Shown here: positions 33,542 to 45,124 of the stretch, in pieces
Position numbering within the stretch: the first letter of the stretch is position 1
How the letters are laid out: every line of letters begins with the position of its first letter
From: Steinernema hermaphroditum
Lineage: Eukaryota > Nematoda > Chromadorea > Rhabditida > Steinernematidae
Direction of reading: 5' to 3'
Assembly: GCA_030435675.1 (NCBI GenBank)
Contig: CM059624.1
Span: 11,370,769 to 11,434,768, forward strand
DNA length: 64,000 nucleotides
Made by a program: the position numbers and the translations under genes
The notes under the pieces: generated by a model
Databases searched by the model: none
Seen by the model: only the letters and a program-made list of their open reading frames with translations
What the model was told of the DNA's origin: nothing

Positions 33542-33958
33542 TCAATCACCTCTCTCTTGTAGATTGAGAGATAACCTCCCGAATTTCCTCGTTACTCTAT
33601 CGCTTTCTTCGTACAGTTCCGAATACGTCGTTGATCGGCGCCTATCAGATTTGTCGTCGGTTAGCCGAATTTTTGCCAATGCAAAGCCTTGAAGTAAGTG
33701 GATGGGCGTCGCCGTTGGGTTGTAGACCCACGCCCACGAAGCGTGGATAGTAGAAGACCTGTCTTCGTTCAGTCCAATAAAAACCACTTCTACATTTGCA
33801 GCCAATGCTGAAGAAGAGGGTTTAAAGGGCAAACAATCGTCGGCGGTAATGGTCGCATGATGACCGGGAAGAAGGAAGTGGACAGGAACCCAAGCGGATG
33901 ATTTCGCGCCGACGGAGGTAAAGGAAGCGACAAACACCTTGGACGCTGCTGAAGACAT
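33542..33958 (-). CDS. Unassigned 138 aa ORF, resembles a retroelement polyprotein segment
   Basis: Single open frame with an in-frame stop shortly upstream, so the start at 33958 (MSSAASKVFV) is the first possible. The pattern VxVxAxSxAWVPVHFLLPG ... WVYNPTATPIHLLQGFALAKI recalls the segment after the protease in gypsy-type retroelement polyproteins (VPV ... NPTxxPIxLxxGxxLA). That match is from pattern memory only. It has no protease or reverse transcriptase beside it and no LTRs were seen, so it could be a decayed or co-opted fragment, or an unrelated worm protein. It ends 38 bp from the mucolipin stop, tail-to-tail. Confidence 0.45.
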   Translation of the reverse strand: MSSAASKVFVASFTSVGAKSSAWVPVHFLLPGHHATITADDCLPFKPSSSALAANVEVVFIGLNEDRSSTIHASWAWVYNPTATPIHLLQGFALAKIRLTDDKSDRRRSTTYSELYEESDRVTRKFGRLSLNLQERGD

Positions 33959-35057
33959 TGCAGCGAATCGATCGGAGCGGGTTCAATAAGTAGGGTGCGA
34001 TGGTTTTCCATCTCTTCGATCATTATCAAGGCCGTTCTTTGAGAAGTGGGAAGTGTACTACCATAACAAGGAACAATAAATTATGTGGTTTTCAAAAGAC
34101 AGACCGTATCACGGAAATGCAAACAAAAGCTACGTCTGAGCAGCAGCTAATCCGATAGATAACGATGGAATTCATTCTGAATGTGACGTCGCTCGCTTTG
34201 TGCTTTTCAAGTGCGGACTGATCTCTTTGTAAGTGCTGTCGGTCCGGCGACAAATCGATTGAACTAAAGGATGATGGTCCTTTGCAGCTGCTCCCGTTTC
34301 CGCCATTAATTTCGCGACCTTTCGACAAACTTTGTGTTTGCGGGGATTTTTTATTGGGTTCAAGTTCTCGCTCACTCATTGTTGTTCATTTTAAATTGAA
34401 AAAAGACTCGATGTCATTGACCATCATATTGATCTTTGCAGGTTGAAGGATCTATTTTAATATTTGTTTTACATAGGCATTTTGAAAGCGATTTCATTGC
34501 AAGGCCCAATAATGACAGCCCACCACTATGTGCCTATGCTCATTATCATTTTTGCGGAGGTTATGTCTGTTTTCAGTGTTATTCACTGCTGTTGTGTGCT
34601 TCAGGGGTGTTATGTTGTAATGCGTCGAGGCACTTGCCTTACAGAAGCCGAAAAGGCGAGTTTAGGCAAGTTTAAGCGAGACAAAGGCGTCAAGGTGGGC
34701 TATCATTATCACACTTGATACGAATTCGTAAGAGCATTACAAAGTTTTCCAAAATTTCTAACGAATGTTCGCAGCTGATGGACGCCCGCCTGCCGTGGCT
34801 GCAGATCCATTTCCGATCTTCTAACAGTGTTTTTTGCAAATGCTCAATAAATTGTTTCCATCAATTGCGCCGATCGGCGTTCCTTTATAAAAGGCAGTTC
34901 ATGTATCTGATTTGGCTTTGATGAGCCACTTAAAAGTTAAAAGCTCTTCTTCCGTACAACCTGCATGTCTAGTGAATTGTTAGCTTTCCACGATTGCATG
35001 GTTTTCGTGATTACCTGCTCGCAAAGCAACTATCTGCATTGAAACGTTCCATTTCAG
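33959..35057. other. Intergenic; possible small membrane-protein ORF at 34512-34718
   Basis: On plus, 34512-34718 reads MTAHHYVPMLIIIFAEVMSV and onward: one hydrophobic segment followed by a Cys-rich turn and a Lys-rich tail (68 aa). No relative recognised and no splice support, so it is only a candidate. Minus-strand frame 34092-34379 is polar and unrecognised. Confidence 0.3.
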
Positions 35058-36200
35058 ATGCGTATAAAAACGAAGCTCATAATTGACACCGACGGACTGT
35101 CCGATGACGTTCGGGCTATCTCCTTAGCTCTGCAAAACCAAGCCACTGAAGTAGTTTCGATAACAGCGACGCACGGTTGTATTTCGGTCGATCAAGTGGT
35201 GGCGAACATTTCTAGAACTTTGAGAGCCAATCGGAAGAAGGTATTTTCACAAATTCTATTGAGGGTAAAGGTCCTTAGGTTCCTATATATAAAGGTGCTG
35301 CCAATCCTTTCCTTCTCAAAGAAACACCCCTCGATGAAACGTCTCTTTTTGGAAAGGATGGTATTTCTGACAGGCCTCACGATTTCCCGGAGGCCATTCC
35401 TGGAGACTTCTCGAGTTTCGAGCCAAACAAGCATGCGGCGCAAGCCCTGATTGAGCTATGCCGAGACCATAGCGACATGACCATCGTTTGTCTGGGCGCT
35501 CTGACAAACATCGCCTTAGCTCTCAAACTGGACCCTTCGTTTGCTGGGATGCCAAAGAAGGTGGTGATCATGGGTGGAAACTATTATGCCATCGGCAATG
35601 TTGGTTCTACACTCACCGCAGAATTCAACTTCTTCGGTGATCCCGAGGCCGCGCAAATCGTTCTCTCGGAAATGGAGTGTCCCATTACTGTGGTTCCATG
35701 GGAAGCGTTCTTCATTGAGGGAAAGAAGGTGATCAGTTCAGCTCTTCTGGAGTGAAGGGCAAGATTTCAGCATGAGCGTGAAGTCGATTTCGAAGCGCAC
35801 CTCAAACTCGGAACACCCCTTTCCAACTACTTGTCGTTGGTGACTTCTGTCGGACGCGAAATCATGGGCAGAAACGGAAGGCAGTTTGCCTACTGCGATG
35901 AAATCGCGGTGGCCGCTGCGATCGACCCCGAAAACGTCGTCGCCAAAAGTCAAAAGTTCAGAGTATCTGTGGAACTGAATGGCAAACACACCAGGTTTCA
36001 CATTTAGGCCTGGTTGTGGATAATTTCATATATTAAGGGGTCAAGTAGCAGTCGACTGGACGCGTCCTCTATTCGAAGAAGAGAACGTCGATGGATTAAA
36101 TAAGTTCGATGTTTCGAGAAGGTTCATTGAGTTCGTAACGTCCTACAATGTAAAGTGGGTTGACCAGATGATGCACGAAGCTGTGCTCAACTCTAAATGA
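35058..36200 (+). CDS. Inosine-uridine preferring nucleoside hydrolase family protein (339 aa)
   Basis: Exons: 35058-35240, 35279-35728, 35771-35994, 36038-36200; total 1020 nt. These enzymes cleave the N-glycosidic bond of ribonucleosides to a base and ribose in purine/pyrimidine salvage. The N-terminal [10 protein letters not shown] keeps the DxDxxxDD Ca2+/ribose-binding signature. The central part has [29 protein letters not shown] and [13 protein letters not shown], followed by [12 protein letters not shown], a conserved active-site region. A TTTCAG ends directly before the ATG at 35058, consistent with a trans-splice acceptor or an unseen 5' exon. It is a tail-to-tail paralogue of the next gene with the same four-exon structure. 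Confidence 0.9.
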
Positions 36201-36332
36201 AAAACAAACATAAACTTTATTTGACCGTAATATCTCAAATGATGTAAATGAATTTTTATTGGTTATGCTGTATACACACATCTTCAGCTTCTATTTACAC
36301 GTTATAGATAAGTGGAACCATGCAGCACCAGT

Positions 36333-37473
36333 TTACAGCTTCTTAACTGCATCGATCATCATCTCGTCGACGACCTTCACGTCGTACGATGTGATGAACT
36401 GAACGGCTCTCTTCGACATATCCATCCCGTCGTCAACGTCGTTCAGCTGGCCGTCACAGGAAGGATGTGTCCAGTCGACGACCACTTGGCCTCTAAAACA
36501 TTCCCTTTCGAAACAGCACCGGAGGGGAGAGGCGTACCTGGTCAAATGTCCGGCCAACTCTACCGTAACCCTTAGCATTCGACTTTGACGGATGACGTTC
36601 TCAGGGTCAATGGCGGCCGCGAGGGCGATCTCATCGCAGTATGCGTACTGGCGGTGCTTCTTGGTCATATGGGGGCGAATGACACTCGTCGCTTCCTTCA
36701 GGAAACGGGAGAGTTTCGTGTCGAAGTGGAGGTGTGCCTCGAAGTCGACTTCTGCTTCATGCTGAATCATACTGTAGCCAATACATCCAAAACGAACCGA
36801 ACCTTCTTTCCCTCCAGAAGGAAAGCCTCCCAAGGAGCCGACAGAATGGGACACTCCATCTCGGCCAGGGCGATGTGAGCAGCTTCAGGGTCGCCGTAGA
36901 AGTTGAATTCCACTGTTGGATGCGAGGCGACGTTGCCGATACCGTAGTAGTTTCCGCCCATGATCACCAACTTCTTGGGGAGCTTCGCGAAGGAGGGATC
37001 CAGCTTGAGGGCCAGGGCCACATTGGTCAAAGGGCCTAGACACACCAGGATGATCTCGTTGTCTTCACGGCACAGATCGATCAGCGCCTGGGCGGCGTGT
37101 TTGTTCGGCACGAAGCTGGTGAAGTCTTCAGGAATGACAGCGGGAAACGCTTCCGGTTTGTCGCCCATCCCGTCCTTCCCGAATATCTCCGACATGTCCA
37201 TGAGGGGCTTCGCAATGATCGGATTTGCGGCGCCCTTGTAGATCGGGATCTAAAAATATTTGTTAGCCAAATCAAAGATTAGGGCCCTACCTTCTTCCCA
37301 TTGGCCCTCAACGTTCTGGAGACGTTCGCGGTTGCCTGCTCGACAGAAACGCAGCCGTGTACAGTGCTGACGGCGACAAGTTCGGCGCCGGCATTCTGGG
37401 AGGCGATGCAAAGGGCGCGGATGTCGTCGGTTACGCCGTCGGTGTCGACAATCAGCTTCGTCCTCACGCGCAT
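36333..37473 (-). CDS. Inosine-uridine preferring nucleoside hydrolase family protein, paralogue (337 aa)
   Basis: Exons: 37291-37473, 36803-37249, 36538-36761, 36333-36492; total 1014 nt. Exons 1 and 3 have the same length as in the neighbour at 35.1 kb (183 and 224 nt) and all phases agree. The signature IVDTDGVTDD is intact, as are [30 protein letters not shown] and VEFNFYGDPEAAH. Its exons are more GC-rich than those of the neighbour, and the two proteins differ at many positions, so the duplication is not recent. Expected role: nucleoside salvage in the cytosol; substrate preference unknown. Confidence 0.9.
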
Positions 37474-39548
37474 TTCCGAAGATCAATCAACCGCTTCTCT
37501 CGGGAACTGATTGTCAAATGAAAGGACAGTCGCTCGGGAACGAGACAATCGTCTTCTGCAGAACTGAGTCGACCTCTGCGGCGGAAGTGCAACCGACGAG
37601 AAGCGATAAGAAGGGAAATCGATTATCAGTGTCGTGGAACGGGTGACCTTTGAGCGAGCGGCCGAGGTTTGAATGCCGCACTGTTCGAAGTTTGGTCGCG
37701 CTCATGCGGTGTGTTTGTTTACTTTGATCACGAGGAGCGATTTTGAAAAATGGAAGCGCTAAACAGATGTGATCGGCGTAAACAAAGGTGTGTAAGAGTG
37801 ATGAAAGTACGTAGAATTTCTAGCCGAAAAGGGCATCCTAAAACAAATCAACGGCAACAAGGCCACAATTGAGCCTATGTGTATGGTAGCGTATAAGTAA
37901 GTGTTCCAGTGCGAAAGGGCCCTGTGTACTTGCATACTTTAAGTATTGATAGTCGCTGGATATGGAAAGAATCTTGCAAAGTAAAATCCCTTTCTATGCA
38001 TGCAACTGTGTTATTCATTGCTATTGTTCCTGAACAATAGTGCTGATTAACAAGATCCTTCCTTCTCTTTGTGCACTTTTACAAAGGCCAATTCTGAGTA
38101 TGAACGTGAAGGACATCGTTGCGTAAGTCAACTAGGAAACCTTGAGTTACAACTTAAGTTTTTTCACAGCGCCGTACCAGATAGGGCCACTTTCTGCTAA
38201 GAAGACTAATTCTCTGAATGCCATGTGAACTTTTAAGGACATGTGTGTTTATTTCTTCATGAATTAATCATTCTAAATTTGGAATGTGTGATGTACGTAA
38301 TGTGAGAAGGACAACAACGATCGATTGTACACACATTTAACCTCCGAATTTGTGCAAGTCCAAAATGAGCTTTTGTCAGTGCTCGCTGTTCCGCATCGCA
38401 TTTACTACTGTCTATATAATCATATCGAGGACAGCAATCGAACCGGGAAAAGTCGGAGCTGCTGGGTGGGTGGCAGCGCGGACGTCGGAGTTGAGAAGCT
38501 TCTTCGGCGGCTTCCGCGGGCAGCACGGGCAAAGAACGGCATCTGGGCGAAACGCGTCGGTGGAGCACAACGGGCAAACCGGGAACCATCAAGGCAGCTG
38601 GCGGCACAGACTTCGGAGTTGTAACGCTTCTTCGGCTTCTCTGGCGGCGCGGGTGGAGTCGGGCGGCAGTGACGGGCTTCTTGGCAAGACGTTGGAACTA
38701 CGGCTCCCTGGTGTTCCAGGCCTTCTGGGAGCCGGGGCGATCACTATGCAACCAACAATGACGGCCGAAAACGACCGCTCACTCAACTCAGTCGGCCCCA
38801 GACAGCCTCAGAAAGAGCGAGTGGACGACCCGACCGATCACTGGGAACACAAATGAAAGACTCGGGGAACTTTCATTATTCATTATTATTCAAGCTGAAA
38901 ATTGCTCATTTTGGCAAAAGGAAATCTGAACAAGCAGATACGTAGAGAGATGTTGGTAGTTTGTTATGAATATTTCATGCTATCTCAAGTTGAAAATGTT
39001 ATTTACAAAAAAAAAGAAGTACAAACAATTAGGCGAAGAGGTCAGTTGGTTTGTAGAGCTGAGCAAAATAACTGACTTTCAACAGTCACTGAGTTTATCC
39101 CCTATGCAGTGCGGTGCATATGCATCTAAAACGGTGTCTCCCCGTAGAGAACTAATTTTGAGAACAATGGTTACACTGTCGGTTTAATTAACGAAAGGTC
39201 GACCGACTCAACTGAGCACATTGTTCCGACATTTGACTGGTTGAACGGCAGGAACGGGATCCTCGCCAGAATCCACAGCCTCATCGGTGAGGTGCAACTA
39301 CTTTTAGATGTGCTAAGACACATCGAGATGTGGTCGAAAACAATCAAAATTTCCAACTAAACGCTTCAGACGTTCACCCTCTTTCCAAGACCCAAGTGTC
39401 CGGGACTCATCTGAGCAATATCTCAAGAATATAAATAGTCGAACTTGTTTGCGAATTTATACTCTCAAAGTAACTTTGAATGGGGAAGAAATGAATCCTG
39501 GCGAGACGCACCATTAGAATTTTTATGGTGATCAAGGTTGCAAAGCCT
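37474..39548. other. 2 kb intergenic region with RepA copy B
   Basis: Apart from RepA (38410-38866) I see no gene. The minus-strand frame 37514-37705 lies directly upstream of the nucleoside hydrolase start and is unrecognised. The ORF through RepA (38350-38856 plus) is discussed with the repeat. Confidence 0.4.
38410..38866 (+). repeat. RepA copy B (most complete 3' end)
   Basis: Ordered blocks: two GC-rich modules with GACGTCGGAGTTGAGAAGCT and GACTTCGGAGTTGTAACGCT; the hairpin core GGCTCCCTGGTGTTCCAGGC ... GGGAGCC at 38702-38733; ATGCAACCAACAATGACGG; GACCGCTCACTCAACTC; and an end GACCGATCACTGGGAACACA. The same order occurs in copies D and, inverted, C and E. A 168-codon frame runs through it and parts stay open in copies A and D, so a peptide cannot be excluded. 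Confidence 0.65.
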
Positions 39549-40899
39549 TTATCTAATTGACAAATTCGAAATAACCGACGGAGTAACATTAGACTTCCTA
39601 AACAAAAGCTTGCTGTTTCTGCAAAAGCACTGGATCTTCTTAGGTCGGACCATTTTCGGCATCCATTGTGTGAACACTGCCAATGTTTTCATCAGAGCTT
39701 GGCGATATTCGTGGAACGCCACAATCGCGGTGAAGCAGGATATGAGTAAACGGATCTAAAATGCACTACGCCAATAGTGAAGTATGATTTTGACAGTCGT
39801 ACGTTTGTGGATGCCTGAGTCCAGACTCTGATATCGCCACAGAAGTCGTCGTTTTTCTGCCACTTTGCGAATGCCTCGTCACTCGTCCAGTTATCCGGGA
39901 TGAGATAACCAGCCGTTTCGATTGATGCGTCGCAAATGTAACCGCCTAAATTTGACTTAACGTTAGGCAAAGCACTAAGCTGCTACCTATAGCTGCAGCA
40001 GCTATGATGTTCGGCGGTGTGCAGTAGATAAGAATGGACTTTAGAGTTCTCCATCTGCTCTGCGAAGATCCGTTCATTTTCGATGATTGAGGCGCGTATT
40101 TACTGGGAAGTGTTTGGGACTGTTGAAGATTTTTAACTGTCTAGATGGTGCGTCATATTTAGGAGCTACAGTAAGCGGTGGTTACATACAAGAACATAGG
40201 TGGCTATCATTATTCCATAGCACAGAAGAGCCACCATCACATGAATCCACATAAGTGGTCCGAAGTTGAAGTTCTCGGGGATCAGTTCAAAGGCCTCATT
40301 GAGGAACATTCTCGAGAACTGAAGCAGGACCGAAATCACAGTCCACACATAACAAGAAACAAATAAAATCACAATTTTTCTAAAAGATACGCTTGATGGG
40401 ATGACGAACAACCGGATCGCACCTGCTTTGGAAGATCGAGTAGAAGAGCAGCGGTCGAACATGTCCTATGTAGGCGAGGCATACGGTAAGTGTTGAAAAG
40501 CAGACGTACGCGTTCAAGGTGAACGCCCGCAGGAAAGCGTACAGATTTCGAAATAGAACGTAAATCCTAGATGTTAGGGATGTTTCTCAATCAAAACATC
40601 ATTCTCTCGAACCTTCGCTTATCTGGATCCACCGCAATGGTTGAATCCACTTGTAGTGCAATCCGTATGCCGATGTACATGGCTGTAGAAAGAAAGCTGG
40701 GAAGTGCGATGTTAATGCAGTAGATCCTCGCCAGTGATTTCGAACATGCCTTCAAGGACAACAGCAGGATGAACACACTGAGTCCGAAGACCGGGTAGGT
40801 CAGGTAATTGTCGGCGGTTGTTAGGACGCCGATGAGTGACAGATTCGCTATAAACATGAATTTAAGAGATAGAACGAGCGTGGTGCACATACCCGGCAT
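39549..40899 (-). CDS. Putative 7TM chemoreceptor, group B copy 1 (B1), 359 aa
   Basis: Seven exons: 40893-40899, 40613-40847, 40423-40566, 40190-40379, 39987-40140, 39803-39945, 39549-39755; total 1080 nt. The first exon is only 7 nt (ATGCCGG). Exon 2 encodes TM1-TM2 with TYPVFGLSVF and SLARIYCINIALPSFLST, exon 3 (144 nt) TM3, and exon 4 (190 nt) TM4-TM5. Exon 5 has LKSILIYCTPPNII, exon 6 the Cys loop GGYICDAS ... IRVWTQASTN, and exon 7 TM7 plus a tail containing LLFRKS. An outlier within group B by sequence; separated from the array by about 3 kb. Likely intact. Confidence 0.85.
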
Positions 40900-43866
40900 G
40901 AGTGGAGATTTATGGTGAGTAGTTATGGATGGTAAATATTTCGATGCGATGTCGAAGTTTGTGATGATCCGCTAAAGGTCAACGAAGAACTCTGAATGCT
41001 TAATGAGTTCCTTCACTAATTCGCAAACACAACTGCGCGCTCGAGAGACAATGAAAGCAAAACGCTCGACGGCTGCCCTTTACGTGATGTTCTTAATCCC
41101 TTTTTGTCACAATGACATGGTACTTTGGCAAATTCCATGGCATTAAATGAGTAGTTGCGTATCAAGTGTCGAGAGGTGTGCTTTTTCTTTGCATTACGTA
41201 GAAGAACTGTCATGCAGGAAGTAGGAATTGATGCTTCAGATGACGCGGACTGAATGAGTCACATTCACGGAGAAAGGAGAATACTCATGTCCAAAAATAC
41301 GATAATAAAGAACTTGGACATGGAACAATTGAAACATAGTTTAAAGGTCCCTTAAAGGTTAAGTAATGTAATAAAGTAATGATGCCTAACTTTGCTAAGA
41401 AATAGAGGACATGCTAAGATCTTGATCTCTGAAGTATTTATAGATCCGCAACTTGCGCAATCGATTAATAAAACTTAAGCCTAACTCAACAGAATCATAC
41501 GGAACTTCGTGATTCATTAACATGACTGTGGTAGCTGTCCGGACTATATCACAAATCGAATGGCGTGCTTGCCTTAAAAAATTGTAACTACAAGGCTACT
41601 ATGATTTATGGATATATTGCGTGATGCAAAACAAATATTTGTCACCTTTGCGTGACACGGAAGCATTCATTCGCACCTAATTTCTGTTCTGTGCCTTTTA
41701 AACCTGAAGACGCTGCACGAAGATCATCGCATTTTACAAATCGTTTGTGTCGATGGCGAACGATCAGATCGTCCGTTCGCTCTTCGAGAGATGATATCTA
41801 CGGCATAGCGTGCTAGCCAGAGCTAAATTTATTACTACCAGCGGGAGCCCAAGATGGTTCGGGTTAAGAGCTTACTGCAATGGGTCAGTGGGAAGCGCCT
41901 GGGTGTCTCTTCTCGGTTGATCTGGAACGCGTCTTTTTCGGACGTACTCATTCATTGGCACATTCCAAAAGAGACAGTATGAAGGACGAGACCATTTGTT
42001 CAATCATTTGTGTTCTACGGACGGCGCGAATGCTTCAACACGGGCTGGCATCTCTGGTCTTCTGACAATATGGCTACTTCAAGGATAACCTGACAATATA
42101 CGCTGCTCTTAGTAGCTGACTTTTGCGGCATTTAAGCCAAATAATCAAACACAGTACGCGAAAAATTAAGCGTGATTCACCTACGGAGAAAAGTCGATAA
42201 CAACAACAGTTTTGCACAAGTACAAAAACGAAAATAAAACAATTATCCTGCAAAATTTTATCATTTTTTATTTCTTCAGTAGAAGACGACCTTCCAAACA
42301 AATATTACATCCAAATTTGACTGAATACAACTTCATACAGAAAGTACCGTCTACTAAAGGGCAGCATAAAGAGCAAGAACCTATGCGAAAGGTGTTCCAT
42401 AAGTAGAATCTGATAAGTGCTAGTCAGAGGACCGATACACAATCCTTTTTTTCATAGAACAGCGACGATCGCGCCATGCGGCGATCCATTCCGTAGATCA
42501 GACGCAAGTTGTAACAACGGCTACACAGAATCCCACCTGTTTATGAACCTCACAGCGATTGAGTCAGGAGAAGCATCTATAAACCAAAGATTCACCACAT
42601 TTGGCTCATAACTGCCTGAGTACAGTACTTATACGTGCAGAACACTCCAACAAAACCAACACGAACAACAAGGTCAATGAATCAGTCCTGCAAACGCTTT
42701 ATTTGTCTAGACTTCCATCTGCAAGGTGTCCCAAAACTTCTGCAAGTTTCAAATAAACCGTGAACCCAATAAAATTTCGACCAATTTGCACGCAACTTCA
42801 TGTTAACAATCAAAGCAGTCTAAAAATTAGAATATGATAAGAGATACTCGAAATTACCGCATTGTGCGGTGACAGAGGCCCCAAAATGCGTCTGCTGTTT
42901 CTAACGATGGTCGCACAGGCATTTTAATTCAGTTCGTCCCATACTTTGTAAGATGCTACAAACGGAATAATCAGTCGGCTTCAAACTCGGAGAATTTGAT
43001 GGCCCAAACGAGCGACAATTTTTCTATAAGTTTTAAGCTTCAGAGCTTCCTTTGCTATCCTTCTGGCGCTTCTTTGCTGATTCCAAGGCCGATCCGTCTT
43101 TCGGCCAAAACAGCCTCGAATCTTCGACGTTTTCGAACGGCGTTTTCGCCTCTGAGCCGTTTTTTATTGATTTAGTGTTTACGGAATATTTAAAACGTTT
43201 CGCCACATTCGACACGTCTTGCTTCTTATGTAACAGATAAAAACTTTTGCCGAACTTTTGGGACATCCTGTAGAAACATGGGCCTGCTTCGTCGTGTCCT
43301 TTGCAACGTCTCGTAGACCGTAGTGTCTGGTATTTGTCGCGCTTTTGTTCCTGCGCTTAACTTTCCGTTCCGGTTCCGATGCTTTTTTCCGGGGTTTCCG
43401 TGAGGGGAAAAGCAACGGAGGTGGTTGCTTTGAATCATTTACCCTAGATCTGCTATGACGAGTTTTGTTTCAGATGTCGAGTGCCGTGTAATGCGATAAT
43501 TATAATTGCCTATTTTTTCATCGAAAGTCAATTAGAAACGGCGAATATGCCTCCGTAAATCGTATTCCCTCTCTGGATTATCGAAACGCTTGATTTAAAC
43601 TTACGTTTTTGGTGTAAAATACCATTAATGTTACTTATTTTCAGAATCAAAGTGAGTGACGAACTTAAACTTAGAATTAGAACACAAACTGTAAGGCGGA
43701 ACAGACGAAAAAAAATAAGAAAATTATCACCTGTGCTGATTTAGTTAACGGCATTCCCGGTAGTAGGTATATACATATGTTTGTCGCTTGCTTTCAGCCT
43801 CTACATAGTCTGTTCGACATCTATGCTGGGAACGGAACCCAAATAGTTCTATAATAACCGTCCAAG
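40900..43866. other. 3 kb intergenic region with a decayed Tc1/mariner-type element
   Basis: Outside the element at 42724-43269 no gene or RNA is recognised. AT-rich, with scattered stops on all frames. The upstream region of B2 (43440-43866) contains no obvious conserved promoter element. Confidence 0.4.
42724..43269 (-). mobile_element. Decayed Tc1/mariner-superfamily element, about 545 bp
   Basis: Terminal inverted repeats: AGGTGTCCCAAAACTTCTGC on the left and, inverted, AGGATGTCCCAAAAGTTCGG on the right. Between them the minus strand retains a degenerate transposase in pieces. RSARRIAKEALKLKTYRK (an N-terminal helix-turn-helix-like block, near 43030-43100) is followed directly by PSNSPSLKPTDYSVCSIL, the remains of the WPPNSPDLNPxDYSVW motif near the catalytic triad end. 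Most of the catalytic core has been deleted, so it cannot move itself. Confidence 0.65.
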
Positions 43867-45124
43867 ATGTCGATTTTGGAGCTAGTCTCATTTCTCAGCG
43901 CCGTCGACGGTTGGTTGTCCTATCCAATTTTCGTCTTAAGCGCACTTATCATTTACCTCTCCCTCAGAGTGGTCCCACCATCTCTGTCCAGAACCTATTG
44001 CCTCAACGTGGCGGTACCCAGTTTCCTCTCCACCTCTACGTACATGTTGATAGCTGTCCTAATCTCAACTGGTCAAAGTATCTTCTTGACAACGTGAGTT
44101 CGTCCCTGCGCTCTCAGTGTGACAGTGCTTTCAGCGATGGCAAAGCAATTATATTTCTGTACGGATTCCTGCGAGGTTTCACGCTTTGTGGCTACCTATA
44201 CTTTTCCACGCTCACCATATTTCTCGCTTTCCTGGGCTATGCGAAGCCACTTCTTTTCCAAACGCTCATAAAGACGAGGTAACTAAATATTTCTACCTTT
44301 ATCTCATGACCCATAGAAACATTGTGGCTGTGTTTGGTTTTGGATATGTTTGGACGGCGGCGGCAGTCATCGCTCTATTTCCGAGGCTTTTCTTGGTCGG
44401 ATTTCTTGAAATGTCGCCTGAAACGGACTTTTCGGTGATGATGATCGTGGAAATTGCGATTGCACTGATCTGTTACCTGTGCATGCTTGCGTTTTACGTT
44501 TTGGTAGGAAGATTAAAAAACAGTCTTATACATTAACGTTAAGGCAATCGTCCGAATGGCAAATCGTATAGATCGTTCAAGTTCGTCGGCCGTGGCCCAC
44601 TGGAACGTTCTGAAATCCGTTCTTATCTACTGCACACCTCCTAACATCTTTGTCGCCCTGGCACTGTGTAACGTCCTTGAATCCTATGCAATAATTTCTG
44701 TTTCCTCTTCAGCTGGATATACGTGTGACACCGTACTCGAAACAAGTGGTCTTCTACGTCCGTCGAGCTGGAATTCAACGGAGGAAATGACACATTGGCT
44801 CCGATTTGATGACTACTGCGCGCCGATTCGTGTGTGGTCGCAGGCTTTGACAAATGTAACTTTTATCTCACAGCATAGCCAATTCTGAACATTCAGTTGC
44901 GACTCTTCGTCAGCGTCTCCACTGCTCTGATCGCATTTAGGGATTACAGAGTACCAGTGAAGAACGCATTACTCAAGATCACCATGCGTGTTTTCAAAAC
45001 ACTCAGAATAGTCGATCAGAACTACGAATTCTCAACCGCACCCACGGAGAACTCTCTGTTCACAAAGACTGCAAAGAGTGTTCCTACGCAAACGATGCCG
45101 ATCGACAGAAGAATAATGCGATGA
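43867..45124 (+). CDS. Putative 7TM chemoreceptor, group B copy 2 (B2), 350 aa
   Basis: Six exons: 43867-44093, 44135-44278, 44317-44503, 44544-44667, 44713-44855, 44897-45124; total 1053 nt, introns 38-45 bp. TM1 about residues 15-35 (LSYPIFVLSALIIYLSL), then SLSRTYCLNVAVPSFLST (TM2), FLRGFTLCGYLYFSTLT (TM3), GFGYVWTAAAVIALFPR (TM4), TM5, and LKSVLIYCTPPNIFVALAL (TM6). The loop with GYTCD and CAPIRVWSQALTN comes next, then TALIAFRDYR (TM7). The tail has ENSLFTKT, a version of the ENSLFRKS motif in B3 and B4. No 7-nt first exon: the ATG opens the TM1 exon. Closest relatives in the window: B3 and pseudogene B5. Confidence 0.88.

Noticed and set aside
35058..37473. Horizontal transfer of the nucleoside hydrolase pair from bacteria
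   Set aside because: Both genes have several short nematode-type introns at shared positions and such hydrolases are known in animals; no sign of recent transfer.
38350..38856. 168-codon open frame on the plus strand as a normal gene
   Set aside because: It runs through RepA copy B. Kept as a property of the repeat, not as a host gene, until copies are compared.
39181..39195. GGTTTAATTA, the first ten bases of a nematode SL1-like leader
   Set aside because: The next bases do not continue the leader (CCCAAGTTTGAG expected), and no donor or Sm site follows.
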